DNA of 5,103 nucleotides from a bacterium (GTDB lineage: Bacteria > Patescibacteriota > Minisyncoccia > Moranbacterales > DUUL01). The position numbers and the translations under genes are program-made. The notes under the pieces were generated by a model that worked only from the letters and a program-made list of their open reading frames with translations, did no database searches and was not told the DNA's origin. This document shows, piece after piece, positions 4,618 through 5,103 of the stretch; position 1 is the first letter of the stretch, and the number at the start of each line of letters is the position of its first letter. The stretch is from contig DAOWHU010000008.1 of assembly GCA_030641245.1 (NCBI GenBank), positions 1 through 5,103 on the forward strand, in the 5' to 3' direction.

Positions 4618-5103
4618 TTATATGATTTTATTCTCTTCTAAATAGGCTTTAACTCTTTGAAAAATCTTTTCATGACCATCAGCGTTGGGGTGAAGGCCAT
4701 CTGGAATTTCTTCATTGGATAACAGCCCTTGCATTGGAATAAAAATTATATTTTTCTCTTGGCAAAATTTTTCAATAATTGCATCGTACTTTTTAAGCTC
4801 TTTGTTGTAATAATAAAGATTCTCCGTCCAATTAACTGGAGTGGAAAATTTTTCATTAACTTCAGAAATTCCAATAAAAAATATCTCCAAAGTAAATTTT
4901 TGAGATATTTCTAAAATCTTTTCTAAATTTTCTCTAAACCCCTCTGGACTAGTTCGCTGTTTTCCATTTTCGATTCCAGCGTCATTAACTCCAACGCCTA
5001 CAATTAGCACTCCAGCCTTTCGAACTTTAAGCTCGTGCTCCATTCTTTCTAAAAGGTTAGTCGAGGTGTTGCCTGAAACTCCCAAATTAAGAACAGGTTT
5101 GTC
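4618..5103 (-). CDS. SGNH/GDSL-family hydrolase, N-terminus outside the window
   Basis: Likely esterase or lysophospholipase-like hydrolase of the SGNH fold; the substrate cannot be told. The frame is open through the right edge, giving 161 visible C-terminal residues. An apparent TTG start at 5085 is internal, because the preceding codons (DKPVLN) complete a family motif. Visible blocks are NLGVSGNTST (block II glycine, residues 6-15), VGVGVNDAG with the GxND asparagine (Asn40), and DGLHPNADGH holding the catalytic Asp135 and His138. Block I with the nucleophilic serine (GDS) must lie beyond the edge. No signal peptide can be judged. It is on the same strand as the atp genes, but an own promoter for atp lies just after its stop, and no terminator is seen between them, so read-through is possible. 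Confidence 0.9.
   Translation of the reverse strand, partial: DKPVLNLGVSGNTSTNLLERMEHELKVRKAGVLIVGVGVNDAGIENGKQRTSPEGFRENLEKILEISQKFTLEIFFIGISEVNEKFSTPVNWTENLYYYNKELKKYDAIIEKFCQEKNIIFIPMQGLLSNEEIPDGLHPNADGHEKIFQRVKAYLEENKII

Noticed and set aside
4729..4914. 61-residue plus-strand ORF
   Set aside because: It is antisense to the hydrolase gene, whose catalytic motifs establish the real frame.

Overview
The window is an AT-rich bacterial segment in which every supported gene lies on the minus strand. It carries most of an F-type ATP synthase operon. In transcription order (right to left) the layout is: a partial SGNH/GDSL hydrolase entering from the right edge; an operon promoter and leader; an atpI/atpZ-type gene; atpB (a); atpE (c); atpF (b); atpH (delta); two small single-span membrane-protein ORFs; and atpA (alpha), which runs off the left edge before its C-terminus. 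Gamma, beta and epsilon genes are not in the window and would be expected beyond the left edge.

Stripped-down subunits (a delta of only 135 residues), AT-rich spacers with dispersed inverted repeats built on AATTTTCAATTTT or AAGCACCAA, and a GC-rich palindromic island in the leader together suggest an uncultured Patescibacteria/CPR-like genome, perhaps Parcubacteria-related. This is an impression from style, not a proven placement. TAA and TAG are the only stops seen; nothing requires a non-standard code.

Right part (4412-5103): the hydrolase ends at 4618. About 26 bases later comes an extended -10 promoter (TGC-TATAAT, 4586-4594). The predicted transcript begins almost directly with a 47-nt stem-loop (4529-4575). 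A short 7-mer tandem repeat precedes the atpI/Z start. Middle part (1659-4411): the Fo genes and delta, with a 212-nt and a 192-nt repeat-bearing spacer on either side of atpE.

Left part (1-1658): the spacer between atpH and atpA is nearly 400 nt, too long for a compact operon. It holds two small ORFs of 51 and 26 codons. Each has a near-perfect Shine-Dalgarno sequence five bases before its start and encodes one hydrophobic segment. None of the recognised ATP synthase genes here has a comparable ribosome binding site. These two ORFs, followed by a strong stem-loop just before atpA, are the most interesting part of the window: they may be undescribed small membrane proteins tied to the ATP synthase, a translated regulatory leader for the F1 genes, or both.
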